Source: Rugamonas brunnea (lineage in GTDB: Bacteria; Pseudomonadota; Gammaproteobacteria; Burkholderiales; Burkholderiaceae_D). Taken from it: a stretch of DNA of 64,000 bases. The position numbers and the translations under genes are program-made. Every line of letters begins with the position of its first letter. Position 1 is the first letter of the stretch. Below, one piece after another: positions 7,386 to 16,600 of this stretch. Location of the stretch: contig NZ_JACEZT010000007.1 in the NCBI RefSeq assembly GCF_014042345.1, positions 247,225 through 311,224 of the forward strand. The letters run 5' to 3'. The notes below the pieces were generated by a model. It was given only the letters and a program-made list of their open reading frames with translations. It was not told where the DNA came from and made no database searches.

Positions 7386-8117
7386 TCAGCGGGCGCGCAA
7401 GTCGAAGCGCAGTTCCAGTTCGTCCTGCACGGCCATGGCGCCGCCCATCACGGAGAATGGAACCAGGCCGAAATCAGTTTGCTTGAGTTTGAGTTTGCCG
7501 CGCACGCGCAGACCGTCGGCGTCCGTTTCGCGCTGTGCCTGCACCGGCAGTGCGCGCGTGACGCCATGCAGGGTGATGTTGACTTGTAGCTGATCATTGT
7601 CGCCGTGCGCCGCGTGCACATGTACCAATGGGAAATGCTCGGCGTCCAGCACGCGGGCCAGCATGTTGTGGCGGGTGCCGGCGATGGCGTCGGCCGTCGG
7701 CTGCGGCGCCAGGCCCGCTTGTGTGCGCAAGTCGGCTTCATCCACCGTCATCTGGTCGAGCCGGAACTGGAAGTCGGCGCCGTTGTGGCCGGGGGCCACG
7801 TAGCCGTCGAACTGGCGGATGGCCACCACGTGGTCGTGGCCGAAGCGGGCCAGCGGCCCCCCGCGCCGCACCAGCACGGTGATCAGCGAGTGCTGCGCGT
7901 CGATGCGCAGCACGGTCTGGCCGGCCGCCTGCCATTGCAAGTAGGGCGCGCGCCAGTCCGCTGCCGGTGCGGCTACGGTCGGGGCGGTGCTGGCCGGGCG
8001 CGTTGCTTGCAAGCCGGCCGGCGCGCAGGCGGCCAGCAGGCTGGCCAGCGCGCAGGCCAGCAGCGGGGCGGTCAGCCGCGCCGGACGGCAACGAAGTAAT
8101 GTTGTTGTGAATGTCAT
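7386..8117 (-). CDS. YceI-domain lipoprotein
   Basis: A 243-residue exported lipoprotein with a YceI-like domain. The signal peptide ends in a lipobox (SLLAAC, cysteine near residue 31), so it should be anchored in a membrane, facing the periplasm. Mature sequence has an Ala/Pro/Thr-rich tether and then the YceI pattern: LRIDAQHSLITVLVRRGGPLARFGHDHVV is cut here into the strands of the barrel, GTRHNMLARVLDAEHFPLVHV is the central motif, and the protein ends in long beta strands. ATG at 8117 is preferred to a TTG one codon upstream. It is the second YceI-type gene of the window; the two are not close paralogues, this one having an anchored and more divergent sequence. Confidence 0.85.
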   Translation of the reverse strand: MTFTTTLLRCRPARLTAPLLACALASLLAACAPAGLQATRPASTAPTVAAPAADWRAPYLQWQAAGQTVLRIDAQHSLITVLVRRGGPLARFGHDHVVAIRQFDGYVAPGHNGADFQFRLDQMTVDEADLRTQAGLAPQPTADAIAGTRHNMLARVLDAEHFPLVHVHAAHGDNDQLQVNITLHGVTRALPVQAQRETDADGLRVRGKLKLKQTDFGLVPFSVMGGAMAVQDELELRFDLRAR

Positions 8118-8250
8118 CAATTGGATATCCGCCCGTCATTCCGCCGTCATAATGGTGCTATATGATGCCTTCCGCTGGCCCCAGCGTGCTTGAGCTGGTC
8201 ACCGTGTCCGAGCCGGCACGGGATTTCACAGAGCACGACTCAGCAGGTTA

Positions 8251-8567
8251 GCCGGTGGCCTCGAACACCGGCACCAGAATTCCCCTCCAGCGCGCAATTG
8301 CCGCGCCGTGTCCATCCGCCGTGCCCCATCATGTCCCGCACGGGACGATTATTCAACTGCCTTAATGAAGTCCTAAGCCTGCGCTTTCCGATCGGTGGCA
8401 AAGTAACACCTGTAGCGCACGGTATCAGCCAGGCGCAGAGTTGCCGGACTCTTGTCTCCGGCACAGATTTCCCCAGGCGGCCCCAGGGCCGCCGGCTCCG
8501 AAAATCCCTACGCTTTAATCAGCGTTTCAGGCCGGCCCATCCGACGATGCTGCCGGCCTCTTTTTTT
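8251..8567 (+). ncRNA. Candidate structured non-coding RNA (unidentified)
   Basis: On the plus strand this stretch can fold into a series of perfect stems: GCCGGTG/CACCGGC (8251-8272), GTCCCG/CGGGAC (8333-8346), GCCGGA/TCCGGC (8443-8462), GGCGGCCC/GGGCCGCC with a 2-base loop (8476-8493), and AGGCCGGC/GCCGGCCT followed by seven Ts (8529-8567). A terminator with no protein gene upstream on that strand suggests that something is transcribed and ended here. It does not show the conserved cores of RNase P RNA, tmRNA, SRP RNA or a cobalamin riboswitch. The 5' end is a guess. Confidence 0.35.
8529..8567 (+). terminator. Orphan intrinsic terminator on the plus strand
   Basis: AGGCCGGC (8529-8536) pairs perfectly with GCCGGCCT (8552-8559) and is followed by CTTTTTTT. 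It faces plus-strand transcripts, although the flanking genes on both sides run on the minus strand. Confidence 0.8.
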
Positions 8568-8638
8568 CCAGCGGCCGCTCACGCAAGCCCGTGGCGCCCT
8601 TGCGGGGCGCGCCACGGTCATGTTGCGGCCGCTTCCTG

Positions 8639-11311
8639 CTAGGGCGCCTTGCGCGCCAGCCACGCGTCGATCTGCGGCAGCCGCTGCTGGCGCACCTTGA
8701 TGCGGTAGGCGATGGCAGCCACCGTGGCCGTGGTGTCGCCCTGGGCGCCGGCCGGCAGGTGCTCCTTGGCGAAGGCGGTCAGCTTGTCCATCATGGCCGG
8801 ATCGGCTGACCGCGTGGCCAGGTGCGGGAAGTAGCGGCTGCGCGAGGCGACGTCGATCTTGCCCTCCACTTGCTCGCGGTGGGCCGTGGCGTAGTCGAAC
8901 GCCAGTTCCGGATGGCGCACGGCCACGCGCGAAATCATGGCGGCGCTGTCGGTGGCGCCAGGCTCGCCGGAGAGCGCCAGGTCCAGCGCGCGCTGGCCCA
9001 GCGCCGCGTCTTCCGAGGCGCCCAGCATCACGTACAGCTCGGTGCGCAGCAGGGCCGAGGTCTCCGTCTTGGCCATCTGGTGCAGGCGCTCCCAGGTGGC
9101 TGCGTCCGCGTGGCGCGCCACCACGCCCAGGATGGTGCGCTTGATGGCGGCCGGCATGGCTTGCGGCGTGCCGGCGTCGAAGCGGCGGCGCGCCTCGGCG
9201 ATGGTGCCGGCGTCGCCCAGGGCGCTGAGGGCGGCGATCAGTTCGGTGCGCAGGTTGGTCACGGAAGTGGCCTCGCCGGGCGCCGCGTCCCAGCCGGTGC
9301 GTGCCAGCACGGGCGCCAGGCGCGCGCGCGCGTACTGGTCGAAGACGCTGCGGCGCTGCGGGGTGCTGGCGTAGTGTTCGTCGATGTCGGCGTAGATCTG
9401 GGCGATGATGCCCCAGACCTGGGGCGCCGCGTCGACCGGCGCGCGGCTGGCCAGGTCGAGGAAGCGGGTGGCCGGATACAGGCCCGCCATGCCCAGCGAC
9501 CAGCTGTCCGTCAGCAAGCCCAGTTGGTCGATCGGTGCCAGCGTGGCGAACTGGCCGGCCAGCTGGTCGAAGACGTTGGGCGCGTACAGTGTGCGGTAGT
9601 AGCCGGCCTGGCCGGCGTTGACCAGCACCGGGCCGCAGCCGGGCACCGTCATGCTGGCGCGCTTGCCGCTGACGACGGCGCGCGCGCTGGCGTGGCCTGC
9701 GGTCTGGGCGATGACGGGCACTTGCCACGTCAGGGGCGCCTTGTCCAGGCGATCCTTGGAGAATTCGCCCTGGGACAGCGTGACGGTGGTGCTGCCGTTG
9801 CGGCACACGGCGTCCTGCACGCGGATCAGCGGCACGCCCGGTTGCAGCGTGAAGTCGTGGGCGATGGCGCGCACCGGCTTGTGGGCCGCGCTTTCGATCT
9901 CGCGCCACAGGTCGTCCGACACCGTGTTGCCGTGCGCATGGCGGCGCATGTAGTTGCGTACACCGGCCCGCCAGGCCTCCTCGCCCACATAGTTCTCCAG
10001 CATGCGGATCACGGATTCACCTTTCTGGTAGGTGATGCCGTCGAACGCCTGGCTGGCTTGTTCCACCGTCTCGATGTGGGTCACGATGGGGTGGGTGGTG
10101 GACAGCGCGTCCTGCGCCATCGCGTGTTCGCGCGTTTCGACGGCATTGAAACTGGTTTGCCATTCCGGATGCAGGCGCATCGTGGTGCGGCTTTCCATCC
10201 AGCTGGCGAAGCCTTCGTTCAGCCACAGGTCGTCCCACCAGCGCATGGTGACCAGGTCGCCGAACCATTGGTGGGCGATCTCGTGCGCCGCCACCAGGAA
10301 CACTTCCTCCTTGTCGGCCTGGGTCGAGATGGCCGGGTCGAGCAGCATGGCGTTCTCGAACGAGAAGATGGCGCCCCAGTTCTCCATCGCGCCGAAGAAC
10401 GGGCTGCGGCCCGGCGCGGCAACATTGTCGAGCTTGGGCAGCGGATAGGGCAGGCCGAAGTAGTCGTTGTACTCGCGCAGCACGGCGGCGCTGGCGTCGA
10501 GCACGAAGCGGGCCTGTTCCACCTTGCCTTTCTGCGTGACGACGCCCAGTTCCGTCGCGCCCTCGCGCGTGGTGGCGCGGTCGAATTCGCCCAGGCTGAA
10601 GAACAGCAGATAAGTGGACATGCGCGGCGTGGTGGCGAAACGCAGCTGCTGGCGGCCATCGGGCAGGGTGGTCGACGAGGCCAGCGGCATGTTGGAGATG
10701 GCGGTCTGGTCGGCCGGCGCCGTCAGCTCCAGCGCGAAGGTGGCCTTGTAGTTCGGCTCATCCCAGCACGGCAGCACGCGGCGCGCGTCCGAGTTTTCAA
10801 ACTGGGTGTACAGCGCGCGCTTGTTGGCGCCGCCGTTCTGGTAATCGAGCTGGAACAGGCCGGCCGGCTGGGTGCTGATCTTGCCCCGATAGGCCAGTTG
10901 CAGCTGGTAGCTGCCCGGCGCCAGTTCGCGTCCGAAGGTGAGCGTGACGGTTTGCTGTTCCGCGTTGGTGGTGATGGCGCTGGCGGCCCACGGCGCCTGG
11001 CCCGGACCGGCGCTGATGGCGGCGCTGGCGAATTCAAGGTCGGCGGCATTGAGCGTCAGGCTGGTGCTGGGCTCCCGGATGTCGAGCGCGATGGTGACGC
11101 TGGCGCTGAAGGTACTGTGCTGCGCGTCCGGCGTGATGGACAGGGCGTAGTGGGTGGGGCTGGCATTGCGCGGCAGCTGGGTGGTGGCCTGGGTCGCCGT
11201 GGCGTCGGCTTTGGCGCCGGCTTTAGCCTGCGTGGCCTCGGCCGCCGGGGCGGAAATCTGGTGCGTGGCGATCAGGGTGAGGATCGCCAGTGAAATCAAG
11301 CTGCGCTGCAT
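8639..11311 (-). CDS. M1-family metallo-aminopeptidase, secreted
   Basis: An 890-residue zinc aminopeptidase of family M1 (aminopeptidase N / ERAP type). After a signal peptide ([20 protein letters not shown], cut near APAAEA) and an Ala/Thr-rich linker comes the N-terminal beta domain, then the substrate-recognition GAMEN motif ([13 protein letters not shown]) and the zinc site HEIAH (H343, H347) with E366 in WLNEGFA at the correct 18-residue spacing. The C-terminal ~400 residues are the ERAP1-like helical domain. It should remove N-terminal residues from peptides in the periplasm or outside. ATG 11311 follows AAAGGGCACAGC; a longer upstream reading is less likely. It is monocistronic and divergent from the GST pair. 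Confidence 0.93.
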   Translation of the reverse strand: MQRSLISLAILTLIATHQISAPAAEATQAKAGAKADATATQATTQLPRNASPTHYALSITPDAQHSTFSASVTIALDIREPSTSLTLNAADLEFASAAISAGPGQAPWAASAITTNAEQQTVTLTFGRELAPGSYQLQLAYRGKISTQPAGLFQLDYQNGGANKRALYTQFENSDARRVLPCWDEPNYKATFALELTAPADQTAISNMPLASSTTLPDGRQQLRFATTPRMSTYLLFFSLGEFDRATTREGATELGVVTQKGKVEQARFVLDASAAVLREYNDYFGLPYPLPKLDNVAAPGRSPFFGAMENWGAIFSFENAMLLDPAISTQADKEEVFLVAAHEIAHQWFGDLVTMRWWDDLWLNEGFASWMESRTTMRLHPEWQTSFNAVETREHAMAQDALSTTHPIVTHIETVEQASQAFDGITYQKGESVIRMLENYVGEEAWRAGVRNYMRRHAHGNTVSDDLWREIESAAHKPVRAIAHDFTLQPGVPLIRVQDAVCRNGSTTVTLSQGEFSKDRLDKAPLTWQVPVIAQTAGHASARAVVSGKRASMTVPGCGPVLVNAGQAGYYRTLYAPNVFDQLAGQFATLAPIDQLGLLTDSWSLGMAGLYPATRFLDLASRAPVDAAPQVWGIIAQIYADIDEHYASTPQRRSVFDQYARARLAPVLARTGWDAAPGEATSVTNLRTELIAALSALGDAGTIAEARRRFDAGTPQAMPAAIKRTILGVVARHADAATWERLHQMAKTETSALLRTELYVMLGASEDAALGQRALDLALSGEPGATDSAAMISRVAVRHPELAFDYATAHREQVEGKIDVASRSRYFPHLATRSADPAMMDKLTAFAKEHLPAGAQGDTTATVAAIAYRIKVRQQRLPQIDAWLARKAP

Positions 11312-11481
11312 GCTGTGCCCTTTATCTTGTGGAGTCGGGAAATGGGAATGAGTGTAGCGGCAATCTACGGACAAAGCGCAAGCTTGTCAATGCGACCACA
11401 GGCATCCGCAAGCATCCATATGCGACGGCGGCCAAATGGCGCTATGATCCTGACTGCTCATTGAGGAGGAAAGACGCCGCC

Positions 11482-12189
11482 ATGATCGACCTGTACACGG
11501 CCGCCACGCCGAACGGCCACAAGATTTCCATCGCGCTGGAAGAACTGGAACTGCCCTACACGCTGCATGCGCTGGAGCTGTCGAAGAACGAACAGAAGGA
11601 ACCGTGGTTCCTGGCCATCAATCCGAACGGCCGCATTCCCGCCATCGTGGACCGCGCGGCGGACAACTTCGCCGTGCTCGAATCGGGCGCCATCCTGATC
11701 TACCTGGCCGAAAAGACGGGGCGGCTGATGCCGGCCGACCCCAAGGGCCGTTCGCTGGTGATGCAGTGGCTGATGTTCCAGATGGGCGGCATTGGCCCCA
11801 TGATGGGGCAGGCCAATGTGTTCTTCCGCTACTTCCCCGAGAAGATCCAGCCGGCCATCGACCGCTACCAGGGCGAGAGCAAGCGCCTGTTCCGCGTGCT
11901 GGACGGCCATTTGAAAGAGCATGAATACCTGGCCGGCGATTACTCGATCGCCGACATCGCCAACTGGGCCTGGGTGCGCACCCATAACTGGTCCGGCGTG
12001 CCCACCGACGATTTGCCGCACCTGACGCGCTGGCTGGCGGCGGTGGCCGCGCGCCCGGCCGTCAAGCGCGGCATCTTGCTGCCGCCGTCGCAGCTGGACC
12101 GCACGGCCAGCGACGAGAAAGCCCAGCAATTCGCCGCCGAGGCGCGCAAGATGCTGGAAACCGGACAATCCCGCCAACAAGGAGTTTGA
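11482..12189 (+). CDS. Glutathione S-transferase, Nu-class-like (YfcG/YghU type)
   Basis: A 235-residue cytosolic glutathione transferase. The N-terminus [21 protein letters not shown] is the thioredoxin-fold start with the T-x-N pattern of Nu-class enzymes such as YfcG, which have disulphide-bond reductase activity. [11 protein letters not shown] holds the cis-proline loop and [18 protein letters not shown] the glutathione gamma-glutamyl binding E-S pair. The helical C-terminal domain includes [18 protein letters not shown], the N-capping box of the family. An AGGAGGA lies 11 bases before ATG 11482. The stop overlaps the start of the second GST gene, so the two are translated together. Confidence 0.92.
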   Translation: MIDLYTAATPNGHKISIALEELELPYTLHALELSKNEQKEPWFLAINPNGRIPAIVDRAADNFAVLESGAILIYLAEKTGRLMPADPKGRSLVMQWLMFQMGGIGPMMGQANVFFRYFPEKIQPAIDRYQGESKRLFRVLDGHLKEHEYLAGDYSIADIANWAWVRTHNWSGVPTDDLPHLTRWLAAVAARPAVKRGILLPPSQLDRTASDEKAQQFAAEARKMLETGQSRQQGV

Positions 12190-12815
12190 TGATGAAGTTG
12201 TACACCGCATTCCGCGCGCCCAACCCGCGCCGCGTCGCCATGTTCATCGCCGAAAAGGGCATCGAGGGCGTGGAGGACGTGATGATCGACCTGTCCACGG
12301 CCGAGCACAAGAGCGCCGCTTTCCTGGCCAGGAATCCGCTGGCGCAGGTGCCGGCGCTGGAGCTGGACGACGGCCGCATGCTGTGCGAGACGCGCGCCAT
12401 CTGCACCTGGCTGGAAGGGTATGCGCCCGAACCCAACCTGATGGGCGAAGGCTACGAGGAGCGCGCCTTCATCGAGATGGCCGACCGGCGCGTGGAATTG
12501 CGCCTGTTCGCCGCCATCGCCAACTGCATCCGCCACACCCACCCGGGCCTGGCCAAGCTGGAGCAGCCGCAGTTCCCCGAATTCGGCGCCTCGCAGGGCG
12601 AAAAGATGCGCGATGTGGCGCGCTGGCTGGACCAGACCCTGGCCGGCCAGCCTTACGTGGCCGGCGCCCGCTTCACCATCGCCGACATCACCGCCTTCTG
12701 CGCGCTGGAGTTCGCGCGCGGCCTGATGAAGTTCCGACCCGGCGACGAAGGTATGCAGCACTTGCAGGCGTGGCGTGACCGGATTGCGGAGCGTCCCAGC
12801 GCGGCCAAATTCTGA
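12189..12815 (+). CDS. Glutathione S-transferase
   Basis: A 208-residue second glutathione transferase, unlike its neighbour in sequence. [21 protein letters not shown] starts the thioredoxin fold, NPLAQVPALELDDGRMLCET is the cis-proline loop followed by the C-E-T/R glutathione site (usually E-S), and AGARFTIADITAFCALEFA is the N-capping motif of the helical domain. GGAG at 12181-12184 precedes the start; ATG 12189 overlaps the upstream stop by one base (TGATG), and ATG 12192 is equally possible. The pair looks like a duplication of function rather than of sequence. The substrate is unknown. Confidence 0.9.
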   Translation: MMKLYTAFRAPNPRRVAMFIAEKGIEGVEDVMIDLSTAEHKSAAFLARNPLAQVPALELDDGRMLCETRAICTWLEGYAPEPNLMGEGYEERAFIEMADRRVELRLFAAIANCIRHTHPGLAKLEQPQFPEFGASQGEKMRDVARWLDQTLAGQPYVAGARFTIADITAFCALEFARGLMKFRPGDEGMQHLQAWRDRIAERPSAAKF

Positions 12816-12841
12816 GGCCGCGAGCCGCTGCGGCAGCTGGT

Positions 12842-13699
12842 TCACACCGTGCGCCGGTACCACGGCAGCGGCGGCAACAGCGGCTGGTAGCTGGCGGCCA
12901 GCGTATCGTCCGCTTCGAGCGGGCGGTCCAGGCCCAGTACCCCGAACGGGGCCAGGCTGTCATGGAACAGCTGCAGTACGCGCCGCCGCAACACGGGGCC
13001 GAAGTCGGGCAGGGCGCGGCGGCACACGATCAGCTGGAATTCATTGCACGAGGCATCCGTCACGAGGTTGTACTGGGCCCATGTGATGCGGCTGCGCAGC
13101 TGGGGCAGCAGCACGGCATGCGCGCCCTGGACGACAAAGTGGTCGAGCAGGGCGCCCTGGCCGCCGCAACGCGCGTAGTTTTCCTGCAGGACGGGCAGGT
13201 CGGCCAGGGCCACGCTGGCGTCCTGCGCATCGGCCAGTTGTTCGTCGCTGGGGACGGTGGCGAAGATCTCCGTGCCGTTGTCCAGCTGCTGTTCGTGTAG
13301 CAGGATGGCCAGGGTCCAGGCCTGCATGGCGCCGGCGCAGTCGGCCAGCCACACTTTTGGCAGGGCCGCGCCGTGCAGGCAGGCGCCCAGGATGGCGCGC
13401 AGTTGCGCCACTTCCTGCGCGTCGTCGAACAAGGCCGCCGGCGGCACGTGCAGCGCCCGCAGCACGGTGGCCAGAGCGCCTGGGTCGTGCAGCACGCGGT
13501 CCTGCAGCAATGAGATGGTGCGCGCGCCCAGTTGCGCCATCGCGGCGGCCAGCTTGTGCCGCAGCGCGGCCCGGTCATGGCCGCGAAAATCGTAGCCATA
13601 ACACTGCACCAGCGCTTCGAGCAGCAATCCCAGTTCCAGTTCCTCCACGGCCGGTGCGCTGGGCTGGTGTGGGACCGGGGTCTCCATCATGGCCGCCAT
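12842..13699 (-). CDS. CheR-like methyltransferase, probably inactive
   Basis: A 285-residue protein related to CheR methyltransferases. The N-terminal all-helical part (LLLEALVQCYGYDFRGHDR, ALRHKLAAAMAQLG) matches the CheR N domain, and ITWAQYNLVTDASCNEFQLIVCRRAL matches the late SAM-domain block usually ending C-R-N-V-L-I-Y-F. However the SAM-binding motif, normally like WSAGCSTGEEPYSLAM, reads VWLADCAGAMQAWTLAI: the G-E-E core is gone, and C-R-N is C-R-R. Methyl transfer is therefore doubtful; a binding or regulatory role is more likely. Its ATG overlaps the stop of the poly-HAMP kinase (TGATG), so it is co-translated with it. No CheB partner is seen. Confidence 0.75.
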   Translation of the reverse strand: MAAMMETPVPHQPSAPAVEELELGLLLEALVQCYGYDFRGHDRAALRHKLAAAMAQLGARTISLLQDRVLHDPGALATVLRALHVPPAALFDDAQEVAQLRAILGACLHGAALPKVWLADCAGAMQAWTLAILLHEQQLDNGTEIFATVPSDEQLADAQDASVALADLPVLQENYARCGGQGALLDHFVVQGAHAVLLPQLRSRITWAQYNLVTDASCNEFQLIVCRRALPDFGPVLRRRVLQLFHDSLAPFGVLGLDRPLEADDTLAASYQPLLPPLPWYRRTV

Positions 13700-16600
13700 C
13701 AGTGCAGCCAGACCCGCATCAGCGACAGCAACTGCGCCACGTCCACCGGCTTTGTGATGTAGTCCGAGGCGCCGGCGGCGATGCATTTATCGCGGTCGCC
13801 TTTCATGGCCTTGGCCGTGAGCGTGATGATGGGCAGCGACTTGAACTTGGGGATGCGCCGGATCGCGCGCATGGTGTCGTAGCCGTCCATCTCCGGCATC
13901 ATGATGTCCATCAGGACGATTTCGATGGTGGGATCCTTTTCCAGCACTTCGATGCCGTCGCGCCCGTTCTCCGCGAACGACACCTGCATCTGCTGGCGTT
14001 CCAGCAGCGAGGACAGGGCGAAGATGTTGCGCAGGTCGTCGTCCACGATCAGCACCTTGCGGCCGGCCAGCCCGCCCTCGGCGGCATGGATTTCCTCCAG
14101 CATGCGGCGCTGCGCCTCCGGCAGGCTGGCCTGCGAGCGGTGCAGGAACAGCGCCGTCTCGTCCAGCAGCCGTTCGGGCGAGCGAGCATCCTTGACGACG
14201 ATGGTCTTGGCATAACGTTTGAGCTTGGCCACCTCCTTGCGGTTGAGGTCCTTGGCCGTATTGATCACGATCGGCAGGTCGCGCAGCTCGGGGTCCTTGC
14301 CGATGCGGTCGAGCAGGTCGAAGCCGCTGATGTCGGGCAGCGTCAGGTCCAGCACCATGCAGTCGAAGTGCGACTCGCGCAGCGCGTCCAGCGCGGCCTG
14401 GCCCGTGTCGACGGCCACGATGCGCAGGTCGCTGTCACCGATCAGGGCCACGATGGCGTCGCGTTGCGGCTGTTCGTCGTCCACCACCAGCAGGCTGCGC
14501 TTGCCGCCCAACAGGAACTTCTGGATGCGGCTGAATTCCTCCTGCAGCGCCTCCTTGCCCACCGGCTTGTTCATGTAGGAGATGGCGCCCTGGCGCAGCG
14601 CCCGTTCCCGCTCGCGCAGGCTGGACATCACGTGCACGGGGATGTGGCGCGTGCCGGGGTCGCGCTTGAGGCGGTCCAGCACCGTGAAGCCATCGATGTC
14701 GGGCAGGTCGATGTCGAGCAGGATGGCCGAGGGCAGGTAGTCGCGCGCCAGGCTTAGGGCCGAGTCGCCCTGGTGGGTGACGATGGCCTTGAAGTTCTTC
14801 TCGCGCGCGAAGTCGAGCACGATCTTGGCGAAGCGCTCGTCGTCCTCCACAATCAGCACGGACGGGTCGCCGGCCGCGATCAGGCTGCGGTCATCGCCGG
14901 TGGCGTTGTAGTCGGCCAGGTCGTGGTCCTCAGGCTGGCCCGCGCCGCGGCCGGCGTTGACCGATTCCGTCTCCTCCTGTGCGGCCTGGCGCTGTGATGC
15001 GACCACCACCTGCGGCGGCGGCGACGGCAGGCGCACCTGCGGCTGGCGCCCCATGTCGTAGTTGATGAAGCCGGCCCGGTTGTAGGGCAGGAACAGGGTG
15101 AAGGTGGAGCCGGCGCCCACCACGCTTTCGACCCGGATTTCGCCGCCCAGCAGGCGCGCCAGCTCGCGCGAGATCGACAGGCCCAGGCCCGTGCCGCCGT
15201 ACTTGCGGGCGGTGGAGCCGTCGGCCTGCTGGAACGCTTCGAAGATCAGTTGCAGCTTGTCGGCCGCGATACCCACGCCGGTGTCGCTGACGGCGAAGGC
15301 CAGCACCGCGTCCGCGTGCAGCAGGTTGGGATGGTCGCTGGTGAAGCCGGTCGTGACCAGGCTGATGGTGAGTGACACCTGGCCGTGGGTGGTGAACTTG
15401 AACGCGTTCGACAGCAGGTTCTTGAGCACTTGCTGCAGGCGCGTGGTGTCTGTCATCATGGCCGTGGGCAGGGCCTCGTCGAGCTCCACGCTGAACGACA
15501 GGTGCTTGGCCTCGGCCATGTGGCGGAAGGTGCGGTCCACGTAGTTGCGCAGGTTCTGGAAGCGGTACTCGGACACGTCCAGCGTGACGGTGCCCGATTC
15601 GATCTTGGACAGGTCCAGGATGTCGTTGATCAGCGTGAGCAGGTCGGAGCCGGAGCCGTGGATGGTCTTGGCGAATTCCACCTGCTTGCCCGACAGGTTG
15701 CCTTCCGGGTTGTCGCCCAGTTGCTGGGCCAGGATCAGCAGGGAATTGAGCGGGGTGCGCAATTCGTGCGACATGTTGGCCAGGAATTCGGACTTGTACT
15801 TGGACGACAGCGCCAGCTGGGTGGCCTTTTCCTCCAGCGCCAGCTTGGCCTGTTCCACTTCGCGGTTCTTGCGTTCGACCTCGATGTTCTGTTCCGAGAG
15901 CAGGCGCGCCTTCTCGGCCAGCTCCTGATTGGTCTGCTGCAGTTCCTGCGCCAGCGATTGCGACTGCGTCAGCAGCGATTCCGTGCGGCTGTTGGCCTCG
16001 ATCGTGTTGAGCACCACGCCGATCGATTCCATCAGCTGGTCGAGGAAGGACAAGTGGGTTTCCGTGAAGCGGTCCAGGGAGGCGATCTCGATCACGGCCT
16101 TGACCTGCTGCTCGAACAGGATAGGCAACACCACGATGTTGGTGGGTGGCGCGGCACCGAGGCCGGACGAGACGACGATGTAGTCGCGCGGCACGTCCGT
16201 CAGCCAGATGCGGGCCTTCTCCAGCGCGCATTGGCCCACCAGGCCCTCGCCGGGCAGGAAGGAGGTGGGCAGCTTGCGGCTGGAGCGGTAGCCGTAGCTG
16301 GCGATCATGCGCAGCCGCGCGTCCGCCTCCTGCGAATCCATCATGTAGAACACGCCGTGGTGGGCCGACACCAGCGGCGCCAGCTCCGACAGAATCAACT
16401 TGGTCACCGCCTGCAGGTCGCGCTGGCCTTGCAGCAGCCGGGTGAAGCGGGCCAGGTTGGTCTTCAGCCAGTCCTGCTGGGCGTTCTTGAGCGTGGTGTC
16501 CTTCAGGTTGCGGATCATCTCGTTGATGTTGTCCTTCAGGTAGGACACCTCGCCGCGCGCCTCCACCTGGATCGAACGCGACAAGTCGCCGCGCGTGACG

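Larger units (their letters stand above)
8118..8638. other. 521-bp gene-free, hairpin-rich region
   Basis: It lies between two minus-strand genes (aminopeptidase upstream, YceI lipoprotein downstream). No ORF here has credible protein character. It contains at least four perfect inverted repeats (8251-8272, 8333-8346, 8443-8462, 8476-8493) and a plus-strand intrinsic terminator (8529-8567). The part nearest 8118 should contain the promoter of the lipoprotein gene. Confidence 0.6.

Noticed and set aside
8251..8567. RNase P RNA, tmRNA, SRP RNA or cobalamin riboswitch
   Set aside because: None of their conserved core sequences was found on either strand, only generic stems.
8190..8642. A 150-codon open frame in the gene-free region
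   Set aside because: Composition (Pro/Arg/Ser/His-rich, no domains) is not protein-like, and the region is dominated by inverted repeats and a terminator, which fits a non-coding role better.
8822..11293. An 823-codon open frame on the plus strand opposite the aminopeptidase
   Set aside because: It is antisense to a motif-complete M1 peptidase and has the Arg/Gly/His-rich composition typical of a high-GC shadow frame.
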